Shown: piece by piece, positions 31,351 to 44,000 of the stretch
How positions within the stretch are numbered: the first letter of the stretch is position 1
How the letters are laid out: every line of letters starts with the position of its first letter
Notes under the pieces: generated by a model
What the model saw: only the letters and a program-made list of their open reading frames with translations
Databases searched by the model: none
What the model was told of the DNA's origin: nothing
Position numbers and translations under genes: made by a program
Source of the DNA: Fidelibacterota bacterium
GTDB taxonomy: Bacteria > Fidelibacterota > Marinisomatia > SCGC-AAA003-L08 > GCA-2689995
DNA length: 64,000 nucleotides
Direction of reading: 5' to 3'
NCBI GenBank assembly: GCA_002689995.1
Contig: NZIV01000070.1
Coordinates: 16,091 to 80,090, forward strand

Positions 31351-34300
31351 TTGAAAATACATAAATATATATCATTTTTTGCCGCAATATCAATTTTGAT
31401 TGGTGGTGGTTATTATCCGAGTTATGGTCCTGGATTTGAATGGAATACAATTGAATCTACGACTAATGCATTTATTATATTCGACTCAATCAATATCGAT
31501 GGAGTAGAAATTGATTCCGGTCAGGAAGGTGGTGTATCAGGGAGTTGTCCTGGGAATGATTGCGATATAGTTGGTGCAATTTACAATGGTATATGTGTTG
31601 GCTGGACTTATGCACCAGTAGTTAATGGGGGAGTGACTTTAGGTATACAGCTAAATGATGGACTTACCAGTGGTATAGAAGATTATCCACAAGTTAACGC
31701 TGCCTTTGCTCCAGTAGTAACATTTAATTTATTTGATGTTAGTGAAGGGGTTATGTTTTATAATATTGCCTCTTCACCTTTACAAGTTGGGACTGCCACT
31801 TTATTTGGTGCTTTGGAGGTTGTAGGAGATGGTGATTTTCAGAGTAGTGATGGATTTTTATTTGGAGAGCCAACAGATTTTCCTTTAGGTAATCCTGTCT
31901 GTAATGTAGTTGCTGGGCCTGATGGTTATTATGTGAATTTCACACCTTTCGGTGCTAGTGGTAACTCTTTACTGTGTGGCTATGGTGGTTGTATGGACAG
32001 CTCTGCCGATAATTACGATAGCTCTGCTGTTGAGGATGATGAGTCATGTGTTTATGCTGGATGTACCAATGAAGATGCTATAAATTATAACTTAGATGCT
32101 ACAATTGATGATGATTCTTGCGGATTTGTAGGATGCAATGATCCAACTGCAGGTAATTTTGTAGAAAATGGCCCTAATTATACTGGTCAATTATATGATT
32201 GTTCAGGAAATCCTGGAATACTAGATATGAGCTGCTGCCAGTTTATGGGATGTAATGTTGAGGGAGCCACAAACTATGTCGATACAAGTTCAGATTGCTT
32301 GGGAGAGGTAGGCGGTAATAATGACTCTTGCTGTACTTATGCTCCAACTGATATAAATACGTCGTTTATTGTGATAGAAGAAATTGTAAATTCAGAAATA
32401 TATTCAACTTCTAATTTAGAACTTTCATGGAATGAATCTGATAGCTGCCCTGAGGGTACGGAGTGGAGTTATTTAGTATGTTTAGATAATTCATCGGACT
32501 GTGATACTACATCTGCAAATTCAATTATTTATGATATTGGGTGGAATAATTCTGTTGGTTATTCAATTTTTGCATATGGTTGCGCTTTGGATATTTATGA
32601 TGAGTTGTATGGTTTTGAAGTAAGTGGTACTCTGAATTCAGATGAAAGACCAGTCCCCGAAGTACCAAATACTCTAGCTATAGTTGATGATTCGGGTGAA
32701 GGCTATGTGGAGTTGTCTTGGAATAATGCCTATCAAGCAGATTACTACAATATTGTATTTACTAATATAAATAATATGGAGGATTTAATTGAGTTTAGAG
32801 CGTCAGGCGATAGTTCTGACATAGTTATTTCAACTGAAAATGGAATGTCTTCTGCAATTTTATATCCTTTAGGTGCAGGTAAAACTTATAGTGCTAAAAT
32901 TTCATCAGTTAATTTAAATTCTTTTAATGAAGAGCAGAACTCTTCCTATAGCTTAGACACGGAGAATATTGTAGTTTTAGATTTTCCTGAAGCTCCAATA
33001 GGTGGTTTTATGGATGTTGATACGACTTCTTATCCTTATAGTATTGAGCTTTTATGGGACTCTGCTCCAAATTATGGTACATATCTTCAGGAGTGGACAT
33101 ATGAAATTTTCCAAACTGGTATAGGTTCAATTATTTCAACAACAGAGAATTCTGCGTTAGTTTCTGGTTTAAACGCTCAATCTTCATATGAATTTATAAT
33201 AACTGCTACTTCTGGATACGGACAGATTCAAGGAGCACCTTTTATTGTATCTACTACGGCTGATGGCGATGGTGCTGATTGGGGTTTTCAGGTAAAAGTA
33301 AATCATTTAGGTTATGGGTATATTCCTGTAGATGATGAAAATAATTTTTTTGGCTTTGCTGATGAGGCGACAAATTATTACGATAATAATCTAGACATTG
33401 TTGAGCCACCATCAGCGTCAGATTTTGTGAAGTTTTATTTTTTAAGAGAAGATTGGGAAGAGGATCAAATAGGGTGGGGAAGTCATTATACTCAGGAAGT
33501 AAGAAGTCGTCATGATGAAGAGTATGCTTTTGATAACTATTCAGAAGAAGATTTAGCCATTTTTAATGCACAGTTAATCTCAAATATGCCTGGTTTTGCG
33601 ACACTTGATTTTGATTTAATTAACTTCTATGGTGATGCACCAGTTAATAAAACAGATGCAAATTATTGCCCTGTATTTTTAAAATTAATAGCTTTTGATG
33701 AAATTAAATATTATAAAATTGAGGATAATACTAGAATTACAATACAGATAAATGGTTGGACTGAATATGATATGGAGTTTATTGTTGGTAATATGGTTCC
33801 GGTTGAAATTGATAATTTTATTGGAATGGCAAATAATACACAGTCAGACCCATTTAATTTACGTCCTTTCATAGATTTAAGCTGGGAGAACCATGATGAG
33901 TGTGTGTTGCATAATGACGTCGAGATTTGTAATTCAATTTCATCACGATATCCACAGACAAGTTACGTTATAGAGTTTAATGATGGTTCGGAGGATGTAG
34001 AACTTTCTACTGATATACTTTCTTATTCACATCCAGAGGTTGGAAGTTTATCTTATGAAACAGAATATAGTTTCATTTTAAGCGGTAAAAATAATTCTGG
34101 AAAAGGAGAATCATCCCAAATAAGTGTTCAAACTTTTGATAACTTGTCGCCAAATGCATACGCTGGTAGTTCTTATGATGATGAATGTGTATGGGATGAT
34201 TATGGATGTGGTAATACATATTTAACTCCTCATGACGGAAATCCAAACTCATCAAACGTAGAAGTTACTCTGAGAGGATCTGGCTTTGACCCTGAAGGTT

Positions 34301-37300
34301 TAGGTTTACGCTTTTATTGGAATCAAATTTCGGGTGATAGTATAGCTGATTTATCTGAGACTTACAGTATTCAATCATTAATAGACTCAGCAGTTCATGA
34401 GCCAACCTTTCAAGCAGGGTTGGCATTAAGTTCTCAACCTCTCGTTTATGAATTTGAGCTAGCTGTAACAGATACATTTCCAATTGGCTTGACTCAGAAT
34501 AATGGTTTTAGTGTAAATAGGGATACGGTTAAGATAACTATCTTACCTGAGAGCAATTTAAGCCCTGTTTCCTTCCTTGATGTAACTAGGACTTACAATG
34601 AAGCTGGCGATCTAGTTAAGTCTGTAGATTATATATGTATGGCTGGTGATACAATTATATATAATTTTGAAGAAAATTCTGTAATCACTAACCAAGATGA
34701 GTGCGAACAAACTGATGGTGAATGGGTTCAGCATAATGTGAATGATTTTTTAAATTGGAATTGGGAGGCTGAAAATCAAATTGGGCCGATTTGGAGAGTA
34801 CCACATGATGGTAATCCTATTACAAATTTTGCAAACATTCAATTAGTCAATAAATCGTATGACTTGGATGGTGGGGAGAGCTTTTCTGATATCAATAATA
34901 ATGGTCTATGGGACTTAGATGAGATTTATACCGATATAAATCAAAATGGCCAATACGATGAGCAATTAGATGAAATATACACTTTATGGAACAGGACGAC
35001 ACCTCCTGAAACCTATATAGATGCAAATAATAATGGGATATTCGATTATGGCGAGCCATTTAATGACTTAAATAATAATGGATATTACGATTGGTCTGAA
35101 GCAATTAACCTAGATGTCTTGACAACAAGGTCTACGCCGGGAGTAGATACTGTTCAGATTTTTATAGAAGATTCTTATGGTTATAAGGATACTTCGCAAA
35201 TGATAATATTAATTTTAGAAGAGCCTAATGAGGAACCTGTAGTAAGCATAGGTCAAGATAAGATTGTATTTATAGAGCCAGAATATGAAAGTACTTACAG
35301 TTATAAATGTGATAATCCAGAAGATGAATGCTATCCAATAATAACTGATGCTGATAATGATGTTAATAATATAGTTGATACATTAAGCATATCATGGCAT
35401 AATGGAAGTAATAATATTGAAGAAGAATTTATACTGCCTGAAGGTGACCATGAATTAACATTATGTGCTACAGATCCATATGGAGCAGAGGCATGTGACA
35501 CAAAAGTTATTACGGTATATCAAGAGCCATTGCCTGATAAGGTTAATTCTTTTAATTCATATCAGGACCTATATTATATCGAGCTTACTTGGGAAGCATC
35601 AGATTTATTAAACTTAAGTGATGAATATTCTGATTTAGGATATGATGACTCTTTATTGCAGCATATTGAAATGTACCCATATAATTTGAATGCAGCCAGA
35701 TATGAAATTTATAGGAATAATGAATTATTAAGTATAGTAAATCGTGAAACTATAGATCAGACTGAATTTAGGTATATAGATAATGGATTAAACCCATCTA
35801 CGACTTATGAATATAAAATCATACCGTTGAATAGTCATGGAAGAGCAGGAGTGCCAAGTGATGATAAAATTATTTCTACGACAGACAGGCCTACAATACG
35901 CCTAGTATCACCTAATGGGACTGAGATTTGGGCTTCTTCCTATTATGATCCAAGTTTGGGGCAGGAGATTATTAGAGCATTTCCTGTAGACTGGGAAATG
36001 ACTTCAGTACAGAATATTCAAAAAATCAATATTTATGTTTCTCATGATAATGGTCAAACGTGGGAGCAGGCAGAGAACTTTTATGAGAAAAATATTGAAG
36101 CTGTATGTTCAGATGGAGAATCTAGTAACAATGAGTGTGAGGATATAAATTTAGAGTTATACCTCAATCCAATGTCGTGCGAGGCGATGGGGCATAAATG
36201 GGTTTATGACGGCATTGATAAATGTTTTGCTCAGTTAGTAGAATTAGATAGTTATTCTGAAGATGCCTCTAATCAGGATCTCGCAGTGCAAGAATACACT
36301 CAAGATGCATATGCAATCAGCCCGCAAATAGATTTTACTTTAGACTCAGATCCCGAATTGATTTTTAATCAAGGTGATCAATACATTATTCAAGATGTAG
36401 TGGAAGATGCAACCTACATTAAAGGAGAAGGTATTGAAATTAATCATAATACACTTGTTAAAATCGTTGCATATGACAGAGGTGATTATTTTGATATCTA
36501 TAACGAAACCCCTCCAAATGGATGGAATAGTTCTGTAACAATGATAGAAGATGTCAGCGATGGTTCATTTACGCTTTCTTCAAATAAAGTGACTCGGATA
36601 TTCGATATTGGGTGGCATTTATTTGGGCCACCCGTTAAGCCGTATATCCCAAGAATGTTTGATGCGTTCCAAGAGCCACACGGGTTTGGTGATTGGGCAT
36701 ATGATTGGATTTCTTTTGCTCAAAGCGGCTCTTTTTCAGATTTATATATGCAGATGGGTAGAGGTTATTATCTAAATAATACATCTATTGGTAATCTAAC
36801 TATATATGGAGATCCTGTAATCAATTCAGATTTCCTTGAATATGATATTAGTGATATAAATAGTGGAAATTATTCAATAGCAGATATAAAATTAAATAAA
36901 GGATGGAATTTGATTTCTAATACATTAGTTCGACCGATTACAAAATATAATTTTGAGGTCATCCACTTGGAAGATAATTCAAATTATACATATGATCAAG
37001 CTGTGAGTTACGGATTTGTTCAGCCAAATATTTATGGATATGAGTCTGGCTATTATACAACAAATTCAATTTATCCATTTGAAGGTTATTTCTTACATGC
37101 GGCTCGTGGAGATATGTTGTTAAAAATTAGACCTCATGACTTTGAGCAGCTGGGTAAAGTCGTTGAGAATGATGTATGGGAGTTAGAATTAACAGCAAAA
37201 ATCGAGGATAATAATTATAGGGATAGGATTGTTGTTGGCTTAGGACAATCTTCGAAGGATGGATTTAAATATGGTGAAGATGAGGTTAAACTTCCACCTT

Positions 37301-37917
37301 TTACAGATGAAGCTGTATTAAATTTAGCTATTGAAGAAAATTTCATTGGGGAAATCGATGAAAATGGAAATATTGCAGAGTCAAATTTATATTATTCAAG
37401 TATCAAATCTATGATTAATGAACACCAAAGTCAAGTATGGAAAATTAATTTTGAAAATAATTTACCTGAATCACCGCTAGAGTTGTCATGGCATTTTGAA
37501 GAAATAAATGATGATATTGACATTAATTTATATTTTGAAGGTAAGGTTGTGAATATGAAGACTTTAAATAGCACTGTTTTAAATACATCTTCGTATGGTT
37601 CATTCATTTTAGTAGTTGGCCAAAATCCACTTGCTTCAAGTCTAGGTGTTCCATTAAGGTTTAATTTAGGTCAAGCATATCCAAATCCATTCAATCCGGT
37701 AACAAGTTTTAAAGTTGAATTAAATAATGATGGTTATGCAAATATTAATATTTACAATGTTACAGGGCAATTAATTAAAGAAATTCATAATGGCTTTATG
37801 CCTGCAGGATACCATCAATTAAGCTGGGATGCGTCATATCAAGCTTCAGGTCTTTATATTTTAAAGGTTAAGCAGGGCGATAATAATGCAACTCAAAAAT
37901 TATTATTAATAAAATAA
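31351..37917 (+). CDS. giant secreted multidomain protein (FN3-like, Ca-binding-like loops) with T9SS-type CTD
   Basis: TTG start plus signal peptide MKIHKYISFFAAISILIGG; GC(T/M)D..A.NY repeats; C-term [16 protein letters not shown]...GLYILKVKQGDNNATQKLLLIK. Confidence 0.85.
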   Translation: MKIHKYISFFAAISILIGGGYYPSYGPGFEWNTIESTTNAFIIFDSINIDGVEIDSGQEGGVSGSCPGNDCDIVGAIYNGICVGWTYAPVVNGGVTLGIQLNDGLTSGIEDYPQVNAAFAPVVTFNLFDVSEGVMFYNIASSPLQVGTATLFGALEVVGDGDFQSSDGFLFGEPTDFPLGNPVCNVVAGPDGYYVNFTPFGASGNSLLCGYGGCMDSSADNYDSSAVEDDESCVYAGCTNEDAINYNLDATIDDDSCGFVGCNDPTAGNFVENGPNYTGQLYDCSGNPGILDMSCCQFMGCNVEGATNYVDTSSDCLGEVGGNNDSCCTYAPTDINTSFIVIEEIVNSEIYSTSNLELSWNESDSCPEGTEWSYLVCLDNSSDCDTTSANSIIYDIGWNNSVGYSIFAYGCALDIYDELYGFEVSGTLNSDERPVPEVPNTLAIVDDSGEGYVELSWNNAYQADYYNIVFTNINNMEDLIEFRASGDSSDIVISTENGMSSAILYPLGAGKTYSAKISSVNLNSFNEEQNSSYSLDTENIVVLDFPEAPIGGFMDVDTTSYPYSIELLWDSAPNYGTYLQEWTYEIFQTGIGSIISTTENSALVSGLNAQSSYEFIITATSGYGQIQGAPFIVSTTADGDGADWGFQVKVNHLGYGYIPVDDENNFFGFADEATNYYDNNLDIVEPPSASDFVKFYFLREDWEEDQIGWGSHYTQEVRSRHDEEYAFDNYSEEDLAIFNAQLISNMPGFATLDFDLINFYGDAPVNKTDANYCPVFLKLIAFDEIKYYKIEDNTRITIQINGWTEYDMEFIVGNMVPVEIDNFIGMANNTQSDPFNLRPFIDLSWENHDECVLHNDVEICNSISSRYPQTSYVIEFNDGSEDVELSTDILSYSHPEVGSLSYETEYSFILSGKNNSGKGESSQISVQTFDNLSPNAYAGSSYDDECVWDDYGCGNTYLTPHDGNPNSSNVEVTLRGSGFDPEGLGLRFYWNQISGDSIADLSETYSIQSLIDSAVHEPTFQAGLALSSQPLVYEFELAVTDTFPIGLTQNNGFSVNRDTVKITILPESNLSPVSFLDVTRTYNEAGDLVKSVDYICMAGDTIIYNFEENSVITNQDECEQTDGEWVQHNVNDFLNWNWEAENQIGPIWRVPHDGNPITNFANIQLVNKSYDLDGGESFSDINNNGLWDLDEIYTDINQNGQYDEQLDEIYTLWNRTTPPETYIDANNNGIFDYGEPFNDLNNNGYYDWSEAINLDVLTTRSTPGVDTVQIFIEDSYGYKDTSQMIILILEEPNEEPVVSIGQDKIVFIEPEYESTYSYKCDNPEDECYPIITDADNDVNNIVDTLSISWHNGSNNIEEEFILPEGDHELTLCATDPYGAEACDTKVITVYQEPLPDKVNSFNSYQDLYYIELTWEASDLLNLSDEYSDLGYDDSLLQHIEMYPYNLNAARYEIYRNNELLSIVNRETIDQTEFRYIDNGLNPSTTYEYKIIPLNSHGRAGVPSDDKIISTTDRPTIRLVSPNGTEIWASSYYDPSLGQEIIRAFPVDWEMTSVQNIQKINIYVSHDNGQTWEQAENFYEKNIEAVCSDGESSNNECEDINLELYLNPMSCEAMGHKWVYDGIDKCFAQLVELDSYSEDASNQDLAVQEYTQDAYAISPQIDFTLDSDPELIFNQGDQYIIQDVVEDATYIKGEGIEINHNTLVKIVAYDRGDYFDIYNETPPNGWNSSVTMIEDVSDGSFTLSSNKVTRIFDIGWHLFGPPVKPYIPRMFDAFQEPHGFGDWAYDWISFAQSGSFSDLYMQMGRGYYLNNTSIGNLTIYGDPVINSDFLEYDISDINSGNYSIADIKLNKGWNLISNTLVRPITKYNFEVIHLEDNSNYTYDQAVSYGFVQPNIYGYESGYYTTNSIYPFEGYFLHAARGDMLLKIRPHDFEQLGKVVENDVWELELTAKIEDNNYRDRIVVGLGQSSKDGFKYGEDEVKLPPFTDEAVLNLAIEENFIGEIDENGNIAESNLYYSSIKSMINEHQSQVWKINFENNLPESPLELSWHFEEINDDIDINLYFEGKVVNMKTLNSTVLNTSSYGSFILVVGQNPLASSLGVPLRFNLGQAYPNPFNPVTSFKVELNNDGYANINIYNVTGQLIKEIHNGFMPAGYHQLSWDASYQASGLYILKVKQGDNNATQKLLLIK

Positions 37918-38018
37918 TTTGTGAGGAATATCATTTTTAAAATGGACGAATTAAGTAAACATTACATATGTCAAAATTTTAATTTTAAATTAAATAATAA
38001 AAGAATTTGTTTAACATA

Positions 38019-41000
38019 ATGAAAAAAAATATTATAATTATATTATTTTTAATAGCAAGTACGATTTTGGCTCAAGAAAAATACACTCATGAGCCCACAG
38101 GACTTTATTTTTATGAAACAACGTTATATCAAAGCTTGTATATAGAATCTCTTGAAATTGACGATATTGAAGGTGTTCTAGCTGAATATAGTCTTGGATA
38201 TCAGCCCACTGGTGGAGATGTGGAGCAGATGTTAAGTCCCTTAAATCCAGGTGATGCTGATGCTATTTTTATTTTTTATAGTGATGATCAATGGTTGACA
38301 GAAGATTGTGTAGGTTGGACTTATTTTGGTAGGAATGAAAATGATCTTACAGGCTTAAGAATTTATGGTAATGATGGTTCTACTGCTGAGTCTGAAGTAA
38401 GTAATTATCCTTCAAATGGTGCTGTAGGAAATATGTTTAGATTCAAGGTATATGATGCAAATGCGAATGCATTTGGTGAAGTAGATTTACTGAGTCAAAC
38501 AGATGGTCATGTCAGTCAAAATATTCCATTAGATCAATTTTTTTATGCAAGCAATAATGTTGATGGTTTAAAATTAGAAGCTCAAAATATTTTTGGCTGT
38601 GAAGATGAAGATGCCTTCAATGAGAATCTTGATGCTACAGCTCCCTGCGCACTTTCTGATGAAGAAGATTGTCTGGATTGTGGGTATGAAGTATCAGAAT
38701 TAATATTAGAAGCATATGTAGGCAATATGATTGTAGATGGGAATGAGCCTGTTTATTGTGACTCTACAGAGCATCCACTATATAATAGTGAGTCTGGAAA
38801 TGATATAACGCTTACATGGGAGACTCCAACAACAAACCCGATAGTAACATCTGATCCAAATTTTCAGTGGATATATCGTATAGTTGTTGAATTTGAGGGT
38901 GCTCCTGCAGGTGCTATTGAGGTTGTTGATGTCAACTCATATGTGATTGAGGGAGATAACTATGATGTATCAATATGGGGATTACCAGTTGAAGTTTATG
39001 TATATGCATGGAACGGTTACAATGAGATTCAGAATCTCTATATGTCTTACTCAGGTGGTGAAAATTATGACCAAAACCAGATTCAACTACAGCTGTGTGA
39101 TGAACCACTGCCAAACCCTCCAAGCAATTTAATTCCCGTTGCAGGTGAAGGTCAGGTTTTGCTTACATGGAACCGGCCAGATAATGACCATACACAATCT
39201 TACAATTTATACAGGAACGGAGATGAGGATAATCCAATAAATATTGTATCAGAAGAATATTTAGATGATGGCTTGGAATCAGACAGAAAGTATACATATT
39301 ACGTTAAAGCTGTAAATAGTGGAGGCGTAGAAGGTGACCCTTCCCAAATAATCGAAGTTACCACTGATCCTATGAATCAAGTTCAAGATTATTATTTACG
39401 CGTTGGATTACAAAGTATTGAATTAAATTGGGAACACCCAATTCCTTACAGTGGAGATGGTTATTATAATTATACAATTTATAAATGGCCTTCAAATATA
39501 GCTGATCCAGAAAATCAATGCGAGCCGGAGAATCCACCATGTGAAGAGGAAAATATAACAGGGTATTGTAATAATAATCTAGATATATTAAATCAGGAAG
39601 AGTGTGAAGATACTGGGCGTAAATGGATATATGATAAGCAGTGTGTATCATATACATACTATTTTGAAAATGTTATTCTTGAGGATGAAACTACTACGTC
39701 GCATGTTGAGGCTTTTTGGTTTGACTCAAACGGAGATAAAGTTTTTCAATTAGATGAAGAAGTTTCTGAGTATTTTAATTGTTCTGAGCCTAACCCACAG
39801 AGTCCTATGGGTATAACTCAAAATCGTTTGGTGATTGATGATAACCTAGATGATAGTCAGTATTATTGTTTTTCTGTAGTAGCAGAACATAGTCAAGGAA
39901 AGTCTGAGCATTCTAAAATTATTTGTGGTAAACCGCAACCTTTATTTAATTGGCAAATAGATATTGATGTTGAGCTTGAAGTTTCAAATACTTATTCAGT
40001 TTATGATACCTCAAATATTATTGGTTCATCTGGTGGTAATGGCATGTGGGATCCAAATGAAAATTATACGGATGTTAATTTCAATGGAATATATGATGAA
40101 GGTGATATATTTGATATAGATGAACATGATATTGGTGCTACAGATGGATATGATCCTAGATTTGATCTACCAGAACCAATGACTCCACCGAATCAATGGG
40201 TGCAGCTTTATTTTCCCCATGAAAATGAAGGTATGTGGCAAAATAGTTTTAATTTAAATAAGTTTACACAAGATATAAGGGAATTAGAATATTACCAGAG
40301 CAATCCCAGGACCTGGCTTGGGCATATAGTCACTGATTCACCAGGAGAATTAAAGATTTCATTTGATATTAAGACTGAAATAAACGAAGATAATCCAAAC
40401 GGAAACGAAGATACATTAAAGTTCTTTACCTTTATTCGAGGAGACTTTGTTGATGACCCTATAATGGTGCTCGATAAACTTGTTATCGACGGTCATTCAG
40501 GTGTTCATATGAGTAATGGGACCTGCCCTTTAACCCTGAGCGGTACAGAGAATGAATTGTGTAATGAAACTATCGAAGAGTTATTTGTTCAGCCAATGGA
40601 TACAGTGCAATTTGCAATTACTGTAGGTTACAAACCTCCTCAGGCTCGTCAAGGGCTAGAAGCTATAGGTGATTACAGGCAGATTACAGTTTTTTGGGAT
40701 GAGCCAGATGAATGCTGTTCTACAGATGACGGAATATTTCCGCCAGAGAATTATGATATTTTCAGAAATATGTCTATCTTCGGTGAAGATACAACAAATT
40801 CTATGATAATGGATGGGCTAGAACAAGAATATTATGTTGATTTAGGTGCCGATATAAGTGTAAATGATGACTGGTTTACCAATAACGAAATAGTTGTATT
40901 CGGTTATCCTGATGATCCTAGACGATTATTGGATGAAACTGAATATTTTTATACTGTCAGGGGGAACAATGTTGCAGGTTCTGGACCTTATACTACTCAG

Positions 41001-44000
41001 ACTTCTGCAATTACAGGGGATAATAGAAGTCCAGTTGCGATAATATCACAAAGTAATGGTCTTGGATTAGATGGAAATATCATAGCAGAGGATGTTGATA
41101 CAGTATTTACTCAAATACCCCATAATGGCTTAGGAGATTTAAATCCAATTTATATTTTTTTAGACGGATCTCTATCTGAAGATTTAGATTTACCAAAAGA
41201 TGATATTGCATTTGACTGGAATCTTCTTGATGGAAATGCAAGTATTGATTTTGATAATTCTGAATCTGAATTTATTGAGATAACATTGCGAAATCAATAT
41301 GATACTGACACTAACTATTATCATTTAGAGCTAATTGTAACAGACACCTATTATAGAGGTGTTTGGGATGATGGAGAGATGAATATTCTGCAAGATCATA
41401 ATATAGTTAAAGATACAGTAGTAATTGTTGTTGCACCTGAATTAAATCAGGAACCCGTCGCAAGAATTATGATAGATTATGGTGATTATCTTGAAGATGG
41501 TTTTATTGCCAATTCAATAAATAATAGTGAACAGGAATTTGATATAGTACCGCAAGAATTTTATTCGTATTTATCAATAGATCAAGAAGTGCTTGAATAT
41601 CAACCCTTTATTTGGATACCACCACATGATGGTGATCCTAATACCGATTGGGCTTCCATTGGGCTAAGAGGTTTTGGGGAAAATATAATAGATGTTAATG
41701 AAAATGGATATATGGACCTAGATGAAAATAACCAAGAATTTGAGGATTGGGATGATCTTGATATGAATGGCAGCTGGACCTATGCATCAAAAGACGCTGA
41801 TGATTATCCAAATACAAGTTTAGCTTATTGGGGGATAGAGGGTAGTACTGCACCTTCTGGAGGTCTTCATGATACATTATACTTTGATTGGCTAATTGGA
41901 CAAAATCCAGAAACTATAATATTTGATTCTGAGCCATTGGGAGAATATAACGAAGGTGATATATACGTAGATGCTAATAATAATGGGTTTTGGGATGCTG
42001 GTGATCCATATACCTTTCAGAATTTAGAAATATATAGACAGCCAGGTATATATGATATTAGTTTAGTAGTTAGAGATGATTATTATTACAGAGATACAGC
42101 AAGCTTTAAAATTCATGTCTTACCAGAGTTTAATCAAATGCCTAATGTAAGATTGGGGAATTTTTATAATGATAGGCTTAGTTATCATCTACCTGAAGGA
42201 GAACAGACGTTCTTTATTCAGTTTCCTTTAGATACTTCAGGTTGTGTAAGTTGGTATAATAATTCTGCTTCTCCTGAAATATATGCAAATTGTGGTTATC
42301 CTTATGGGACAATTGTTAGTGAACCATTTAATGATAATGATGGCGATGGTGTTTTTAGCGATGGAGATCAATTTCTTCCAGAGCATGATCTGTTTCCAAA
42401 TGGACGCAGAGATGTTGCACTAACTACATTGTATGATTCGGATAACATTGTAGAAAATAATGGATTTTATGATACATTGTTAGTTCATGAAATTAGCGAT
42501 AATGATTTCTGGACAAATAATGATGAAGAGGTAGTATACGACCAGCTTCAACATAGGTGGTATGTTGATGGTATTTTAAGAGGTGAAGAAGCTGAGTTTG
42601 GGTATGATTTAGACATAGGAACGCATGAAATTGTTATAGAGGTAATTGATCCTTATGGAAACTTTGAGACTGAAAAAACCACTGATACAATTACAGTCTA
42701 TATTTCTATGGAACCTCCTCCAGCCCCAGTTATAGCATCCCAGGCGGAATTAACTGAAGATTTATACTATGTTGAGTTAAATTGGATGGAGTCCGAATTT
42801 AATAACGATAATGATGTTTCAGGGATTGAGGCAGATAATTGGCCATTTGGTTTTCCGCAAATAGCAGAAAATGCACACATTGCAACTGAGTATAAAATTT
42901 TCAGAAAAAGACCTAATGCACAAAATCCGATAGAGACTATCTATATGGAAGTGGCTACATTGAGTATTGATGAAGAAGATGATTATTTTTATAGTTATGC
43001 ACCTAATGAATCTTCTAGAAAGCAATTTACTTATATTGATAATGGGTTGTATCCTGGAGAAGAGTATTGCTACCAAATAAAACCTGCAAATAGTCATGGT
43101 CAATTAGCGGGGAGTATGATATGTGGAGAAACATGTGATCAAGAAGATGCAGATAATCAAACTGAATTATGCGTAGAGACTGTAGAGCAGTTTCAGATTG
43201 AATTAAGCAATTTTATTAAGCCTCATATTATAAACTCTCTTGAATATGATTCTATAGGATACAAAATAGGAAACGAAGAACTGCAAACAGATAATGCTGA
43301 TAATTCAATAAATGATATTGATTTATGTGATGTTTTTGATGGGATTTGGAATCCTGTTGATCAATCTTGCGAATTAGATCCAAGACCATTTTTAGATAGA
43401 ATAGAAGTTGCATATCAAAGTAATCAAATGAATGGTCATAGTGATTGGGTTGATTTGCCTGCATTTTTATATGAATATATTGTTGCATCAAATTCCTATG
43501 TTACGTATTTAGATATGAATAACAACTTATCTATAGAGTACATTGAAGATAAACTTATGCCTAATGGTGATATAGGTTATATTATTAATGACAATGAAGG
43601 TTATGTTCAATTATATGCCAATGATGGAGATTTGTCTAATGATTATTTATACAGTGAATATTTAGAAGATTCAAATGGCAATTTTGGTACAAATGTATAT
43701 AATGATGATATATATTTTAGATTTAGATTGTATGATCATGGTGATTTTGATGGACAGAATTGTAGTTCTATACTTGATATCGATAGTTGTTATAGTAATC
43801 CAAGTTGTAAGTGGATAGAAGAAGAGTCTATATGTGATAATTATTTCTTTGAAGTGTCTACCTTGAGTCCATTAATTATGACTTCAAATACATTGATTCA
43901 TCCGCTATGGACAGTAGACTCCGATCCATTTGAGAATAATGTTGGTGCTGCAGGTGCTAAGTTTATGTTTGGATTACCATTAAATATTGAAGAAAATATT

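Noticed and set aside
38932-43491. Multiple antisense ORFs (e.g. 39370-39657, 42819-43103, 43252-43491), His/Tyr/Ile-rich
   Set aside because: They mirror D/N/E-rich coding on the plus strand (GAT/AAT becoming ATC/ATT). No domains or start context; spurious.
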